Source: Hybos culiciformis (Eukaryota; Arthropoda; Insecta; Diptera; Hybotidae). From it: a DNA stretch of 64,000 nucleotides. Where the stretch lies: the NCBI GenBank assembly GCA_964007475.1, contig OZ023273.1, positions 17,125,922-17,189,921 of the forward strand, given 5' to 3'. Under the pieces are notes generated by a model. It was given only the letters and a program-made list of their open reading frames with translations, was not told where the DNA came from and ran no database searches. Below, one piece after another: positions 22,901-36,372 of the stretch. Position numbers and translations under genes: made by a program. Numbering within the stretch: the stretch's first letter is position 1; the number at the start of each line of letters is the position of its first letter.

Positions 22901-25900
22901 TTAGAAATAATTAAAAACATAATTTTGTATTTGACCCCCACATATTCATTACATATGTCAACTAAAGACTTTGCTGTTGAAAGCTTTTTTGTGTTTTCTT
23001 GGATAATTATTTCCCACAATACTTTAGAAATGAAACAACAAGCATTACATAAAAAAATGTACATTTTTTTCATGATTTTATTTCCTCGTTGTTATTAAAA
23101 TTTTTAATAAAATATGCAAGGTTTATATAATTAAAGTAAAATTGACAAAAAAAAACAGAATAATGAAAAAATTGGGTCACTTGTGTTTAAGCTCACTCTG
23201 CTATTATATAGTCAATTTAATGCAAATTGTTTTTTTATGTTTTAACTGTGTTCTCATCCTTTTGGCATATTGTTTTTAGGCATTATTATTTTCCAGTTAG
23301 TGTTGTTACTATGAATGCAAAAACACTGTAGGCAAAAATTTCTTTAAAATCCAGCTTAACTGAGATGCCAATATGAACAATATTATGTTTAATGCACAAT
23401 TATATACATATTCGTAAATTGAAATATTATCACACAGAATAAATTTCATTTGTTTTATTAACAATAAGTTAAAATCAGTCATGAACAGTTTTGGGAATAA
23501 TCGAATAACTAATTGTTTGTATATACTTAATATTTGGAAATATTATTTCGTTCGATTATAATAGTTAAGTTATATTAACTAATAACTTCTATAAGAATAC
23601 TTAATTTGTGGTTATACTTTATTTTATTGTATGAAACTAATTATATTGTTCATCAAATTGAAATTATCAGAATAATCCAATCCAGTCATAAAAACTGTAT
23701 TTGTCCATATCACAAAAACTTATTTCAACTATATTCTTGTATATAAAATTGAATAATAGTATTGTATAGAGAAAATCTAATTATTTCTATCCTGCTATAT
23801 TGATTGTCATCTGTATGCCACAAATGTGTAGGAAGGAAGTACTTCATATTTATAATTAAACACAATGTTTATTATATTTTGTGGGCTTTCAAAATCACAT
23901 ACACACACAAACTACAACTCTTCAAGAAACTTTAATAAAAAGTTACAATACGTACTTGAAACAAATTATATTAACATCAAATAAAAAAAAAAACAAGATA
24001 TTATATATCTATTTCAAACTCCTTTTCCTGAATTTTTATTCAAATGAACCGAAGTGTATAGGTGTAATCAAAAATTTTGCGGATTATCGTACAAATATAA
24101 ACCATTGGGTAATTAGTAAGACTTAAAAAATGTTGAATATTAAACTACTTAAAAAAAAATTTAATAAAATTATGTGCAATTTTTTTATTTAAATTTATAA
24201 CTAAAAATAATCTTAAGATTTTGTGAAATTGATCTCGTTATATTCTATATATATTTAATTAGGTAAATGTCTATGCCAGTGACAATTACTTATAGAGGTA
24301 TTTAAAAATTGCGATTATTTCGCCTTCATTAAATTTCACCACGTAAAATTTTAACGTTTTTGATTAATATTTTACTACTAGATTACTTATATGGTGTTTT
24401 TTTTTGCTTTTAGCTAATTTTCCATCAAAAATTAAAAAACGGACTAATGTTTGCCACAAAAATAACTTTTGAACGGGCCAAGCGATTTTCATCCTTTTTA
24501 AAAATTTGAAATTTTATTAAAGTTTCAACTTGATTAAATTGTATTTGGTATAATGATATTAAAGGGTCTCTAAAAAAAATATGTTTAGCCCCTGATTGAC
24601 ATCGAGGTATCTTAAAATTAAAGTATCCTAAACCGAAATGCTGAGAACGGTCGGCATACTTCATTTATCAGATACCGTTTAATTTTTTTTTTCATTGTAT
24701 TGAAATGTAACTTCCAGGTTTTTATATGTACAATTTTCATCGTGACATTCATACTCACATAATCAATGTTATTGCTTGTATTTCGTTTAGAGGCAAAGAT
24801 GGTACATGAACATGATAAATTATATTAAAAAAAAAAATATTTTCTTCTTTTGTCTACGTATGTTTTTTCTTATTCCTATATTTGTACAAATAATTTATAA
24901 TTTAGTTGTTGGGAATAAAACTATCAAAATTTCTATAACATATAAACCCAGGCGGAATTAATTTTTGTTTTATACCCCAGAAAAGGTTCACCGTAATAAA
25001 GAATAAAGTTAATTTATATTATTTAAATCCTGTTGAAATTTATCGAAGTATGTATACAAGGGAAATTCATACGTAGTTTATCTTTTTCTAGGCTTCTCTA
25101 ATCGACTTTTATCAATCCCTAATTCTATTTTTCATCAGAATCCATTAAAACCTTTTAAAAAATTTAAAATTGTGAAAATAATTTCGATTCTTCGCTCGTT
25201 GATAGCTTCTAAGCTCTGGACTCTCGAATGAAAGTGAACGGATTATGCAATCCATCAAGTAGTTAGAAAGTTATAACCATTTTAGTGTGGAACGGACGGA
25301 CATTTAATTAAAACGTGTATAATTTTTGTACAAGTTAATCGATTTTTGCATCGAATTCTTCAATTGTCAATTAAATAAATTTATTTGTTTCGTTATCGTA
25401 AAGAGTTGAAAATAAAAATAAATTATTGATTTGAAAAAAAAAAAAAAGAAAAACAAAAGCAGAATATTTAAATGATAAATCGTATCAACTTAAACATAAT
25501 TAACCTTTATATTGACTTGAGAAATAAAAACCATTTGTTAATGTTATCCTCTTTTTGTTTTTTATTTCATTCAAATTTAGATTATTATATTATTAAATAA
25601 ATAAAAAAGTTAAAAATTTTCGATATAAAATTGAAAATATTAAAATATAATATCCTGGGGAGATGTGAGATAATTAATTGAGTTTGAATATTATAAAATT
25701 TGCTTATAATAAATAAATAATGATATTATGGTATATTATTGTTAAAATTTTCTATTATTATTTATTGATGATTTGTTCAATATTTTTAATTTATTTAAAA
25801 TGTTTGTTATTTTTAAATTAAATTAAATTGTAATTTTTTTTTATTGGATGCCTAACAAATAATTCCAAATTATAATAAAGTTGATGTGATTGTAATGATG

Positions 25901-27575
25901 AACATTATTCAATAATTTTTAGATTTTATTATTTATGAGAAATATCTATTTTTGATATTAACTAACAGATTATAGATGAATTGATGAATGATATGAACTT
26001 ACATTAAATATGACATATAAATGAGGTAATCAATCATTCTTCAGTTTCAACGAAAATCATTTATTTAGGAGAAGAGTAGCAACCTAGCAACCTTTTAATT
26101 TTTAATTAAAAAAAAAAAATTAAGTTGAAACTAGGTACTCTGATAATAATTATGGAATGTAGACGCAAATTTAATTAATTTGAATTAATTAACAATTCAA
26201 TACAAAAATAAATATTTTTTGGAAGATCAAAATATAAAAATTTATTTTTTGTTATTTTGATTTCGGTTATTCAAAAATATTAATTTGTTTTTATGTGCAT
26301 ATTATCATAAAGGAAGTATAATATAGAGTAACTATGTCAAACAACTTTTTAAAATAACGTTTTTATTTTTTTTCCTATTTTTTCAGACCCCCAAAACATA
26401 TGTATAAGCAAAAAAGCTTTTCTATTTTCTCTAATACTCATTAATTTTTTTTCTATTTTGAGGATGTTTAGTTTTATTACAACAAAGTTCTAAAAATTCG
26501 AATGTAGTTGTGCGAAAAATCATAACAAATGAATAAATGAAAAAATATGTGTCTAAATTATGTATTGTTATGGTGTGCTAATATCAATTTATAACATCTA
26601 TGATTTTTTTTTTTAAAACTAGCATCTTCGTCTTTATTGAAATTTATAAAATCCTTATCATAAGTTATTTCAAATCAATAAATATATATATTGCAATTTA
26701 ATTTTTACATTAATAAAGAGATAATATGTCATAATATTTTATCTCCTTTGGATAAAATATTCTTAAACGATAGTGTTTTATTTTTATCGTGAATTTACGT
26801 TTAATTAATTCATTCTTTAAAATAAATGTATATATTAAAATATTTTGCATGAACTTTGTTTTAACTATTTAAATTTTGAAATATAAGGACATTAAAAAAA
26901 TTATATCGGAATATTTTATTATTATTGGAAATTTATCAATTTGGATACGGAATTAAAATAAGTATAAATAATTTGAATAAAATAAAGTAAATATTTATTC
27001 ATTTATTTTATTTATTAATAAGTAGGTAAACGCACTTTTTTGAATGCGCGACCTTCACTTAAATAATTTAGTAATTCATGAAGTTAGAGCTCCATAAAAA
27101 GTAGTCGGCTAAACAAGTTATCTTCTATCGACCCCAATCATAAAAAAAAAATAAAAATAAAAAAAAACTAATGATGTCCTTGAATTGAAATCAGAACAAT
27201 TTTTATATCACAAAAATTATGACAATGATTTGGAAATATTTTATTTGATCTGTTTGAAATTACCAGATTTCGTATAAAAATGTTTGATAACTATTTTGCT
27301 CAACATTTTTATAAAAAAAAGAATTTTAACAAACTGTATGCAATGCTGTTTGTACGCAATAAAATTATCAAAAAAATATGATTTCTGGTTCACCGAAACA
27401 GACGAATGTTATGAACATAGATTTAAATGTTTGGAGTTGTTATTAACACTTTTAATAATAAAAGGCTCAAAATTTTTAAAAGGGATATTATTACAAAGTT
27501 AAAGTATACTTTGAAACCAAAATAAAAAACAAAAAAAACATTATTCCAATGATATAAATATAAAATAATGTGAAC
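16914..27575. other. AT-rich, gene-poor stretch
   Basis: No supportable gene is visible in this stretch of more than 10 kb. Two segments have a less AT-rich, repeat-like composition: about 24425-24665, with AACTTTTGAACGGGCCAAGC, and about 25190-25315, ending ...AACGGACGGACATTTAATTA. They could be old dispersed repeats. Open frames here are short and AT-driven. Confidence 0.45.
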
Positions 27576-27829
27576 ATCGTCGGTCTCATGTAAAAATCAC
27601 GGAACTGCAAAAACATAGTTTTGAGAAAATTGGATTTAAATTTCTTTTTTTTAGTACGTTTTGATATTTTCGGGAAAATAGAAATAGTCATTGCGTATAT
27701 ATAATTTATGACAGCTTTCAACTTCTAACTTTGAACATATTAAAATTTTAGTTTTTTATGATTTTTCTACAATATTAGGTCAAAACGGCCAAAATTACAG
27801 TTTCGTGATTTATGCACGAGACCGACGAT
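27576..27829. mobile_element. MITE-like element (254 bp) with 32-bp terminal inverted repeats
   Basis: 27576-27607 begins ATCGTCGGTCTCATGTAAAA. The other end, 27798-27829 read on the minus strand, begins ATCGTCGGTCTCGTGCATAA; the two 32-bp arms differ at about four positions. The GC-richer tips (CGTCGGTCTC) stand out from their AT-rich surroundings. No clear target duplication is visible (flanks ACAT/ATAT if the AT is excluded from the repeat). The interior has no transposase. The superfamily is undetermined. Confidence 0.65.
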
Positions 27830-30800
27830 ATGTAAATTAAACATGTAATAAAATGAATTTATTAATGCTTTCAAAAATAATTTTTTTATTTACATTTATC
27901 TAACCCAATTTTTTTTTTTATAGAGAACAAATACTAGTAAACATTAAAATACAATTATAATAAAAGAAATATTTTGTTTATTTTTAAAAGCTTTATAAAA
28001 AAAATATTTTAAAAGCTATAAAGCTCTCTCGTTATAGCGTTATATTCTAAAAAAAATAAAAGCTTGGGGGTCTGATCTAATTTTGTTCAACTTTTTTTAT
28101 TCGAATTTTTTGTATGGGACTAGTTCCTCTATTTATACTTCCTTTATGATATTATGCAATCTTCGTTTTCATATTTATTTCAAATATGATACATAATATT
28201 TATCAAATTTTAAATATAAAAATATAGTTATTTATATATATATGTAGTTGTAGTTATATTATGTACACGAATATGAAAAATATTTCATTTATGTTTCGAT
28301 ATGTTTATCTTTATATAAATTGATAAAAAAAGAAAATTAATCTCATCAATTTCATTTTTGCCCCCAACGTAAGTAATCTATCAATATTAATACTATATTG
28401 TTGCACACAGTTTTTTTTTGGTGTGGATAATTTTTTATTAAAAATTTTGCAATAATAATAATTTTCATTGCCAAAAAAAGAAAACAAAATATATTTCAAT
28501 ATAAAGTTTATTTTGTTTTGCACAGATATCACAATAATATCAATAGAGTTTTTATTTATAATCTGGTTTAAACGTTGACATGAGTTCACAAAATATTAAA
28601 GAGGTGCCATTATTATTGAAGTTTATTCTGATAAATTGAATTTTTTGAAGAACGAATAAAATGATTTTTTTTTATTTTTCGATATTTAAAATTATAATAC
28701 GAATTCTGTTCGTAAATTTAGAGGAAATGTCATATAATATTATTGTCTAATTCCTTTCAAAAATTTAATCTTATCGATTTGCTTTGCTACTAATACTAAT
28801 CTGTTAAGATGCAATAATTTGTAATAATAAGAGCAAATAATTTGTAATAATAAGACCAATAAAGTATTTAAATTTTTGCAATGAACAATTGTATGATGTA
28901 CAGGTTTGTCGTAATTCAATAATGGTATTTATGGAAGTGAACTATCATAAATTTTTAAATTCATCAGTATTTCGGATCCTGTGAATATACCTCCTATCCA
29001 TCTACTTTTTTTTCTTGCTTCATATTTCAGACAGGTTATACTAATTTTGTTTTAAAAATGTTTTAAAAATAAATTTAATGACATTCATTACTTTGGATGT
29101 TCTCTTTAATGCAGTAGCAAATTTATGCATATAATCATGTATTGTTGTTTCAATTTACTAATCTAAAAAATGAAAAAAAGATTACATAAATAAATTTTAT
29201 CATATTATTTTGTTCTTTTTTTTTTTTATTTTTTTTATTTTTTATGATTGACATGCTGCCAGCATATAAACATTCAATGTCGAAAGGATAAGAGAATAAG
29301 TAATATTGAACCAAAATGTGGTGCTAGAGAAATATAAATTTCAAAATATGATATTATCTGCACATATTGATTACATTTATATAGCGAAATTTTTGTATAA
29401 CTATATGTATTTATTTATATGTAACAATGTATTATATGTAACAAAGTATTATGTACATACATGATCATGAAACATGTAAAATGTTCAAAAGTTTAAAGAT
29501 CAATGACTTTCAAAATTAGTAGGTAAGAGTCAGAACCGTTGATTTGATCAAAAGCGAGAGTTATTAAATTAATAGAAAATTTATTATAATATGTATAGTT
29601 TTGTCGACATTCGACATCCAAAATGAATAGGTGTAACGTAATTTTATTTTGAAAGTCCTTTATTCTAGTTAGCGACGAATGTGTATTTAATTCCTTCAAA
29701 AAAAGACGGATGTACTCAATTCCTTTAAATTCAATCAGCAAAGAACATAATAGTTTATCAATTTACTTTCCACTTATTTTATATTTAAAAAAAAATTTTT
29801 TAAAATTTTTCTAAAAACTTGATATCATTTATTGGAAACAAGTACTTTAAAAAGTTTAAAAACAAATAAATTTTTCGAAAGTTTGAAAAACTTTTCAAGA
29901 AATAGAAATAATAAACAAGAAATATTATGATTTGAGAAAACTAGTGTGGGTTTTTGTAACAAAGAAATATAATTATATATTTTAGTATCGGACTTTAGAG
30001 CCGCCACCTTATAAAACTTCTATTGGCCTTTTTTTTTTTTTTGCTGGACTATAACTGTTTTCTTTTAAATTTGGAATTAAAATTTTTAATACCTAATTTA
30101 AAATTTTATATGAAAATAATTCCAAGTCTTGGCCGATAAAGAGTTTCTAACTCCGTAGTAGGGACTCGAAGAAACTCGTCCTTTAGAAAGTAAATGAGCT
30201 AATGCATTTTTTTGACATTGAAACGATCAAATCGGCCAAGTAGTTAATAGTTATCTAAGCAGTTAAATGTGTAGGGCATTCAGACAATCGGACATACTGA
30301 CATTTAATAACAAAACAATTTGAATCTCTAAACACATAACGAAGTTCTTAAAGCCATTTACTGTCAAAAATTTTAAATTTAAGTATTTTTGTTCAATTTA
30401 AAATTTGAATTATAAAAATTTTTTTTTTTTGTATAGAATTTCTAGATGAAAAATGACAAAATTTTTAATGTATTCCAATTCCATATCGAGTTAAAACGAA
30501 AAATTATTTTTATTTTTTTTTATATATGTACAATATAAGTACATACATACTGTACAAAATATTTTCTTGGGAATTTTTTGGAAAAATAATATCTCAAAAA
30601 AAAAAAACAAAGTTTTATTGAATTTATTTTTGTTTTCATTTTTCTTTTTTTTCATATTTTTTTTCATATTTTTTTTCATATTTTTGTTTTGAGTTTTTTT
30701 AGCGCCATATGTTGCTAAAAAAAAAAAAGAAAGAAAAACCATTTCTTTGTAAAAAATATCTACACGAGAATAATTTTTAAAGAGCAATTGTTTGTTTTAT

Positions 30801-31292
30801 TGGTCAATGTTTTTCTTATTATTTTCAATTTTAGTGCATGAAATATTCAAGTTTTTCTTCTTTTCTTTCAATATTCAATATGAAACAAAGAGTTTTTCAT
30901 AATGTATAGTTGATGCTACTTTTGGCAAATTATTATTTAAAAATAATTTAAAAAAAAATATAATTTTTTTTTTCGTCTGAATTTGTTGAAAAATTTTTTT
31001 TTTTTTATTAAAGTACGGCAACAGATTTTTGCAAAAATAATGTAATTAAATGATAATTAAATAAAAAATTCGGAATAATAATAATAATAATATTATATGA
31101 ATTATAAATAATTAATAAGTTTTTTTTTTTTGTTTTTCCTTGAAATTTATTTGAAAAACAAAAATTAAATGGTTGAAAATTTAATAATTTTTGTATAATA
31201 CCACAAAGAAATATTGTATAGTATAGTATGTGATAATACATACATACGTACTTATTTTCTAAAACAAAAAAAAACCAATATAATTTTCCTTC
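27830..31292. other. AT-rich stretch with minor tandem repeats
   Basis: Small local repeats include two copies of AAATAATTTGTAATAATAAGA near 28808-28855 and three copies of a TTTTTTTTCATAT unit near 30650-30683. A segment at about 30130-30310 with CAAGTAGTTAATAGTTATC ... CGGACATACTGACATTTAAT resembles the repeat-like segment near 25240-25315. No gene is supported. Confidence 0.4.
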
Positions 31293-31300
31293 CTATATAT
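31293..31300. repeat. hAT target site duplication, left copy
   Basis: CTATATAT directly precedes the CAGGCTTGCCC end and is identical to 31974-31981. Confidence 0.8.
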
Positions 31301-31973
31301 CAGGCTTGCCCATCTTTTTTGTACTAAAGTTCGACTTTTTTTAATCCAATACATCGAGATCTACCCATATACAAAAAAATTTGATCGGTATAACTTGAGT
31401 TTATTTCATTTCAATTTAAAATACGAAAAAATTGACACAAAACAAGTCAAAACAAATGTAAATTATCAATTAAAAAATTTATCAATTAAAAAATTTATCA
31501 ATTAAAAAATATAACTTTATTTAAAATTAAATAAAAAATATAACTTCATTCATCGTGATAATGGTAGATTTTAGTTTTCTTTGCAACGATCACGAATAGG
31601 GCTGGGAAAAGTTAAAAAAAACTTTGTACAGAAACAATAAAACAAGTAATTCAAAATTTAAATAATATAATTACCAAAATAATAATAAGTAGTTGGTCAC
31701 GTGAATTCTAAATCGAAACTAAAATATTCAAACAAATTTCAAATAAATCGCTAGAATTCAGTAATTTTGAAGTTTTCTCATACTTAAAATAGGCAAGTAA
31801 AATAAAATTTAAAATAAGTTACCTAAGAGTCTGTTCACTTATTAGCAATTATTTAAAAATTTTGGGTTCACAAAATTTTTTTTGTTTAACATTTTTAGTC
31901 TGTAGTATAAGATCGACCCAAATTCGTGTCGAGATCGACTGGTAGATCGCGATCGCCTGGTTGGGCAGCCCTG
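31301..31973. mobile_element. hAT-type non-autonomous element (673 bp)
   Basis: The left end is CAGGCTTGCCCATC. The right end, read inward on the other strand, is CAGGGCTGCCCAACC. The element is flanked by a perfect 8-bp direct repeat CTATATAT (31293-31300 and 31974-31981), as expected for hAT. Subterminal GATC-rich words occur at both ends (GAGATCTACCC near 31359; GAGATCGACTGGTAGATCGC at 31931-31950). The interior is AT-rich, contains a 17-bp ATCAATTAAAAAATTT repeat near 31467-31510, and has no transposase frame. Confidence 0.85.
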
Positions 31974-31981
31974 CTATATAT
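31974..31981. repeat. hAT target site duplication, right copy
   Basis: CTATATAT directly follows the GGGCAGCCCTG end and is identical to 31293-31300. Confidence 0.8.
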
Positions 31982-34622
31982 TGTGCGATCAGAAACTTTT
32001 TGCAGTTCGAGTATAATATTATTGACAGAAATTGAAAATCAAAAATGTATCTTTGTTCATTGTTGTTATTCTCAGATACAAAGCTAACATAAATAAAGTT
32101 TTGGAAATTTATTTTGTTTTTTTTTGTTAAATTTCAATCAGTGCAAGAATTTTTTGTTATTACCTATATTTGTGCACACAATTCATTGGAGAATTAATTT
32201 TATATTGTGATGGGTATAGGAAATTGGTTTTAGTTAAAGAATTTTCTTATTTTCTTTCTTTGTTTTAGTTTTTTCAAATAACGAAAACGATATTGACTTT
32301 AATGTTCAGTTACAAATCTCAAATTTTTATCTAAGAAGTAATTTTTGTTTAAATTTTTAAAAAATATTATTTCTTATGTCCGTCAATCACTGATTTAGAA
32401 CAAAATTAAGACTGATTTAGATTCAGCTTTAATTAATTCTCAATGAACATAAAAATTAATACACAAAAGTGCATCATTTATACATGTTAACGAAAACAAA
32501 AATTTTCTTCTTTACAGAATAATTTAAAGAGTACTACAGATGGGGAAAAATAGGTTTTCGCATATACAACAGACATCGAAACAGCAGTTAACAGATATTT
32601 CGAAATTTCTTCCAGTTTTTAAATCTTGTAGAATCAAAGGAAAATACAATAATCTATAGTCTATCTATAATACTATAAGATACATTCCTATACATACATA
32701 TAACGCGTGTTTTTCTTTCCGTAGCGGCTTTGTTTCTGAACCAAATCAGATGCAATTTTTTTTATGAAATCGTGACTTAACCGCTAAAAAACCGCGAAAA
32801 TTATAAATTAGAATAAAATTAACCCCTTCACACCTTTATTTTAAACGTGATTATAAATTGATTATTTTATTTTCAATAAATCAAGCTTAATTCTAATGGT
32901 AATTACACAAATTTTATTTTTGCAATTTAACGTAGAAATTGTTTCTTAAAATGATGACAAAAACAGAAAATTCAAGTTCACACTTATATAAGTACTAAGT
33001 ACTATATGTTTAAAATACATATACATTATGAACTATTATTTATATGTATTCATATTGTACTTAAATATATGTATAACAATAATAAGAAAAATTTTAATTA
33101 ATAAATTGGGTTGCTTAAGGTGCTTCTTATATTATATCTTAAGTTAAAAAACTTTTTAATAAATTCAATTCTAGTGTTATTTTAAAACTTCCACTTAAAT
33201 TTTGACGTACAATGTTCAGAAATATTATATTAACGAAAACACACATATATTTGAATTCTCTATATACAAAATTAAATAAAATGTAAGATTTTTCTATTAA
33301 GTTGTAATAATGAAACGAATAAATTTCATATTATTTAAAAACGAAAAACATATAAAATTTTAATGAAACCTTGAAATATTTCAAGTTTTATTTTTAATGT
33401 TTTCATTATTCTCTAAAGAGTCTAAAGAAAAAAGTTAAAAAACAGGAAACGAAACAAAATCATGTTAAAGAGAGAGAAAATGGCTTCAAACATTTTCATT
33501 CATATAATCATATCCACTTTTTTAAAAATGGAATCACCAATCTGTATTAGATTGGGTTAAAAATCAACAAATAATTAAAATTTAATCTATATTATAAAAT
33601 TAAGGATAAATTGAAGGAGTAAATTGTTACTTGTCCAAAGTGAATTACCCTTCTAAAGGGTGTGGTACATTATTCATTACTGATATTTCACTCTTATTTG
33701 TGATTCATTTGATAAATTTAATAAGGAGTCAAGATGTTGCAACTTCAAATTATTTTTAAATGTTTTCTTTTTGCTTTTTTCATCTTTCAAATAATTTTAG
33801 TTCTCTAATATACTAATATACATAAACGTACATTAAAGTTGTTAAAAGTTAGGGTCAATTGAAAGTTGATTTTTTATTCAATATTAATTTATCGTACATC
33901 ATATCAAAGAGTATGTGTATCATAGAGATTTCAGTCTCATACAAAAAAAACAAATTAAAAAAATCGAAGAAAAAATCTTAGATCACAACCCAATGATGAA
34001 AATTTCGCTCTCACAAAAGATTTTAAAGCTTTAAAAAAATTAAGATATAAGATTTTGTGTTTTTTTATAAATTGTATTTGTTGAATTGAACTGTATGATA
34101 TATACTTTTTGATCATATATATAGGTACATTATATATTTTACGAAATTCAATTATAATTTGCTGTCATAAAACTTTCTTATTAGTTTTCTTTTATATACC
34201 ATAATATCATTAAAAAACTGTAATTTTAAATCAAGATAACTTCTCTGGTGAACAAATATTTTTGAATAAAATTATAATATAAAATGTAATCTTATTTTTT
34301 TGGTTTATACGAACTCACTCTAATAACGCAACGAATGATTTTAATAGTAATATGTATATACAAAGTATTGTATGCACTTGCTAAACACAAGTTTTAATGT
34401 TCGCTTGTACATAAATATTAGTACATGCATATATTTTTCAAGGAATTATTATTAAAAAGAAAATTTCAAGGAAAACTAATTTAACTATAAGTTTCATGTT
34501 GGCTTTAATTAAACTTAATTATATAGAAAGAATGACTTAAAACTAAATAAAAACTGAAAATCGTATAAAAGCTGAGGAGCACATAGATATAATGAGATAA
34601 GATAATTCGTAAATAATTCAAT
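31982..34622. other. AT-rich intergenic stretch, no gene seen
   Basis: I found no coding exon, RNA gene or defined element here. A somewhat GC-richer segment at about 32700-32800 (ACGCGTGTTTTTC, CCGTAGCGGC, CCGCTAAAAAACCGCG) may be a repeat remnant. Confidence 0.4.
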
Positions 34623-34637
34623 AATAAAATCAGATTA
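34623..34637. repeat. LINE target site duplication, 3' copy
   Basis: AATAAAATCAGATTA on the + strand abuts the poly(A) end of the LINE and is identical to 37498-37512. Confidence 0.9.
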
Positions 34638-34866
34638 TTTTTTTTTAAAATTGTTTATTTAATATTCATATTTCATACAAAAAATTCCTTAATTTATAGA
34701 GATTAGGATTAGATATACATTTATCCTTTACAAGACATTATGATGACATTATTATCAATTATTTTAATTATGTAAATATACAATGTTTTATAAGTCTTTC
34801 TTTTAATTTAACAACTTATATGAAGTAATAAAACTTAAAGTAAACCTAACCTAACTTAAGAAGGAC

Positions 34867-36372
34867 TTAAGTTAATCCCAAGATCACAGGATTAACCGAT
34901 AATTTACAGTTTTCTTGAAACTTATCAGAATACTTATTTATTTTAATTTTTAACATGTCGATTTTGGCCTTATTGTGAAGTTTATTTGTCGAATAATAAA
35001 AGGGTAGATTAAAAATAATTTTTAATATTTTGTTTTGCGATTTTTGAATCTTTTCTGTGTGACAGTTCGCACAAGTGCCCCAAACGGGACAGGCGTAAAG
35101 CATTATTGGCAAGAATACTGTCTTGTAAATTTTTAATTTATTTCCGATGTTGAGACTAGAATTACGATTTATAAGTGGATACATTAATCTAGTTGTATTA
35201 TTTATTTTGTTTACTAAGTAGCTAATGTGTTTTTGAAATTTTAGTTTTGGATCTAGAATTACTCCCAAATATTTTATTTCTTCTTTCCATTCGATTTCTA
35301 TTTCCGATAATTTTAAGTTAGCATTAGGAAGGAAACATGATTTTCTTTTTTGCGTTAAAAATATTGAGTTAGTTTTTGAGATATTGATACTAATTTTCCA
35401 CTTATTATAATAATTTTCCAGTATATTTAAGGCAGTCTGTAAGTTGTAGAGTATGTCTATTCCGTATGCACCAGTACTATATACTGATGTATCATCTGCA
35501 AAATTAACACTATTACAATTAGGTAATTTCGGGAAATCATGAGTGTAGATATTATACAAAATCGGGCCCAGTACTGACCCCTGAGGTACCCCAGCTTTTA
35601 TACCGAGTGTTTCCGAGAAGCAATTTCCGATGCTTACTGAAAATTCTCTATCAGATATGAAGTTTAAAACTAATTTTATAATACAGATAGGAAATTTAGC
35701 TTCAAGCATTTTATGTATTAGCCCATAGTGCCAAACTTTATCAAATGCAGCTGCAATGTCAAGTGAGACTAAACCTGTAGAATTCCCGATAGCAAATCCT
35801 TTTTTAACATCATTTTTGACTTTTGCCAAAGCATGCATAGTGTTATGATTTTGTTTAAAACCAAATTGTGTGTTTGGGATTAAATTTATTTTGTCTACAT
35901 GTTTCATTATATATATTTTAATGATTTTTTCTAATATTTTTCCGAACGTGTTTAAAAGACTAATAGGTCTGTAGTTTTTAGGGTCATTTAATGGCTTATT
36001 AGGTTTTGCTATAGGAATCATTTTTGCTTTTTTCCAGGGTTTAGGAAAATATTGATTTTTAATGCAGGAATTATAAATGTATAATAGGTGAATTTTTGCT
36101 AGATTTGGAAGATTTTTAATAGCTTTATTTGGAATATTGTCAAACCCACTGGATTTTCTGATTTTTAGAGATTTTATTATTTCATTTAGTATATCAATGG
36201 TAATTGGATTTGGAAGATCAAGAATGGTATTGGAAAGTTTGCTCTTGATATTATTTTCTACTTCACTTTCGAATACTGGATCGTGAAAATCAGGCGATAT
36301 TGTGAAGTTTTGTTCAAATGTTTTAGCAAGAACTTTTACTTTTTCATCACTTGTTATTATTTTTTTTATCAT
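34867..36372 (-). CDS. LINE ORF2 reverse transcriptase region (Jockey-like), 501 codons open
   Basis: This is the reverse transcriptase half of ORF2, open to its natural stop at 34867. The RT blocks appear in order: KNYRPISLLNTFGKILEKI, TQFGFKQNHNT, VSLDIAAAFDKVWH, AGVPQGSVLGPILYNIYT, NFADDTSVYS (the FADD active site), and EIKYLGVILDPKL. A C-terminal region follows with PIMLYACPVWGTCANCH. The spacing and motifs fit the Jockey/CR1-type group. I see no RNase H domain. The apparent start, MIKKIITSDEK, is not a real initiation site: this frame is the downstream half of ORF2, split from the endonuclease by a one-base insertion. The enzyme would act at the target site on its own RNA, but this copy lacks a complete ORF2. 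Confidence 0.9.
   Translation of the reverse strand: MIKKIITSDEKVKVLAKTFEQNFTISPDFHDPVFESEVENNIKSKLSNTILDLPNPITIDILNEIIKSLKIRKSSGFDNIPNKAIKNLPNLAKIHLLYIYNSCIKNQYFPKPWKKAKMIPIAKPNKPLNDPKNYRPISLLNTFGKILEKIIKIYIMKHVDKINLIPNTQFGFKQNHNTMHALAKVKNDVKKGFAIGNSTGLVSLDIAAAFDKVWHYGLIHKMLEAKFPICIIKLVLNFISDREFSVSIGNCFSETLGIKAGVPQGSVLGPILYNIYTHDFPKLPNCNSVNFADDTSVYSTGAYGIDILYNLQTALNILENYYNKWKISINISKTNSIFLTQKRKSCFLPNANLKLSEIEIEWKEEIKYLGVILDPKLKFQKHISYLVNKINNTTRLMYPLINRNSSLNIGNKLKIYKTVFLPIMLYACPVWGTCANCHTEKIQKSQNKILKIIFNLPFYYSTNKLHNKAKIDMLKIKINKYSDKFQENCKLSVNPVILGLT

Noticed and set aside
29493..29741. An 82-codon minus-strand frame with a somewhat protein-like composition
   Set aside because: It has no ATG start, no recognisable domain and no splice context; it is probably chance in AT-rich DNA.
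30491..30787. A 98-codon minus-strand frame
   Set aside because: It is low-complexity Lys/Phe/Asn sequence produced by A/T runs and a short tandem repeat.
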